A stretch of 36,245 nt of DNA from assembly GCA_018064985.1 (NCBI GenBank), contig JAGHUE010000031.1, forward strand, positions 1-36,245, given 5' to 3'. Below the pieces are notes generated by a model, which was given only the letters and a program-made list of their open reading frames with translations, did not search any database and was not told the origin of the DNA. Source of the DNA: Candidatus Colicola faecequi. Its GTDB lineage: Bacteria; Bacteroidota; Bacteroidia; Bacteroidales; Paludibacteraceae. This document shows positions 35,635-36,245 of this stretch, piece after piece. The position numbers and the translations under genes are program-made. Position 1 is the first letter of the stretch; each line of letters begins with the position of its first letter.

Positions 35635-36245
35635 ATGGCTTTTAAACAAGATAATAATAAAAAGAACGGCTTCACCAAAGTCACCATCGGTTTGGCTTCG
35701 CCTGACGAGATTCTCCGTCAGTCGAGCGGCGAGGTGCTCAAGCCGGAAACGATCAACTATCGCACCTATAAACCTGAGCGCGATGGCTTGTTCTGCGAGC
35801 GCATCTTCGGTCCTACCAAGGATTATGAGTGCTACTGCGGCAAGTATAAGCGAATCAAGTACAAGGGCATTGTCTGCGAGCATTGCGGTGTGGAAGTGAC
35901 CGAAAAGAAAGTGCGCCGCGAACGCATGGGTCATATCCGTCTGGTCGTTCCTATCGCTCATATCTGGTATCTTCGCAGCCTTCCCTCCAAGATGGCCGCT
36001 CTTCTCGGTATCCCGACCAAGAAGCTTGAGACGGTAATCTATTACGAGAAGTACATCATTATCCAGGCCGGTGAACTTGATGGCCAGGAACTCGGCAGCG
36101 AGATTGTAGAAAACGGTATGCTCCTCGATGAGGATCAGTATCAGGAACTCCTCGGCCGCCTTTCTCAGGACAACGATCTCCGCGAAGATGACGATCCTCA
36201 GAAGTTCATCGCCAAGATGGGTGCTGAGGCTATCTGCGATCTGCT
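35635..36245 (+). CDS. rpoC: RNA polymerase subunit beta', N-terminal part
   Basis: The first 203 codons of beta' are present; the gene runs off the end of the window. The N-terminal zinc-binding region has C66, C68, C81 and C84 ([10 protein letters not shown] and VCEHCGVEV), and the clamp segment [24 protein letters not shown] follows. The start ATG 35635 is 33 bases after rpoB. Confidence 0.97.
   Translation, partial: MAFKQDNNKKNGFTKVTIGLASPDEILRQSSGEVLKPETINYRTYKPERDGLFCERIFGPTKDYECYCGKYKRIKYKGIVCEHCGVEVTEKKVRRERMGHIRLVVPIAHIWYLRSLPSKMAALLGIPTKKLETVIYYEKYIIIQAGELDGQELGSEIVENGMLLDEDQYQELLGRLSQDNDLREDDDPQKFIAKMGAEAICDL

Overview
The window is a stretch of Bacteroidales chromosome; the family cannot be fixed from this sequence alone. 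The evidence is Bacteroidetes-type promoters (TAnnTTTGC at -7, with a TTG-containing -33 element 19-20 bases upstream, seen five times), near absence of Shine-Dalgarno sequences, Bacteroidetes-like ribosomal proteins and RpoB, and several zinc-free ribosomal protein forms. No CRISPR array, insertion sequence, prophage or antibiotic-resistance gene was found. Codon use is strongly biased, as expected for highly expressed genes.

Layout. Positions 1-140 hold tRNA-Leu(GAG) and a bidirectional terminator. Positions 1440-2123 (minus strand) encode a small PspC protein, a PadR regulator and a 19-residue hydrophobic peptide whose start overlaps the padR stop; a large PspC membrane protein follows at 162-1424. 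A divergent promoter region leads to guanine deaminase (2453-3736). A 442-base gap follows with an 11-base-period repeat, Z-DNA-prone tracts and the promoter of the ribosomal supercluster.

Positions 4179-22799 are one uninterrupted same-strand cluster: str (rpsL-rpsG-fusA), S10 (rpsJ to rpsQ), spc (rplN to secY, then map, infA, rpmJ) and alpha (rpsM-rpsK-rpsD-rpoA-rplQ), closed by a strong terminator at 22809-22851. Neither tuf nor adk lies inside it. Many of its larger gaps carry strong RNA hairpins, which are candidates for ribosomal-protein autoregulation, RNA processing or attenuation. None of these can be assigned to a ligand from sequence alone.

Positions 22932-26499 hold a lipoprotein-type serine hydrolase, then a tandem pair of deoxynucleoside kinases coupled to a XerD-like recombinase. 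Positions 26563-36245 hold a promoter, tRNA-Thr, tRNA-Tyr, tRNA-Gly, tRNA-Thr, tuf, tRNA-Trp, secE, nusG, rplK, rplA, rplJ, rplL, rpoB and the start of rpoC, an order widely kept in bacteria.

Functionally the window supplies most ribosomal proteins, three elongation and initiation factors, the Sec channel (SecY, SecE), N-terminal methionine removal, and the alpha, beta and part of the beta' subunits of RNA polymerase. The most interesting unexplained parts are the structured intergenic RNAs (especially 14272-14490, 20110-20179, 4603-4718 and 7850-7922), the 11-base repeat at 3770-3880, the coupled 19-residue peptide, and the diverged base-recognition residues in the kinase pair.
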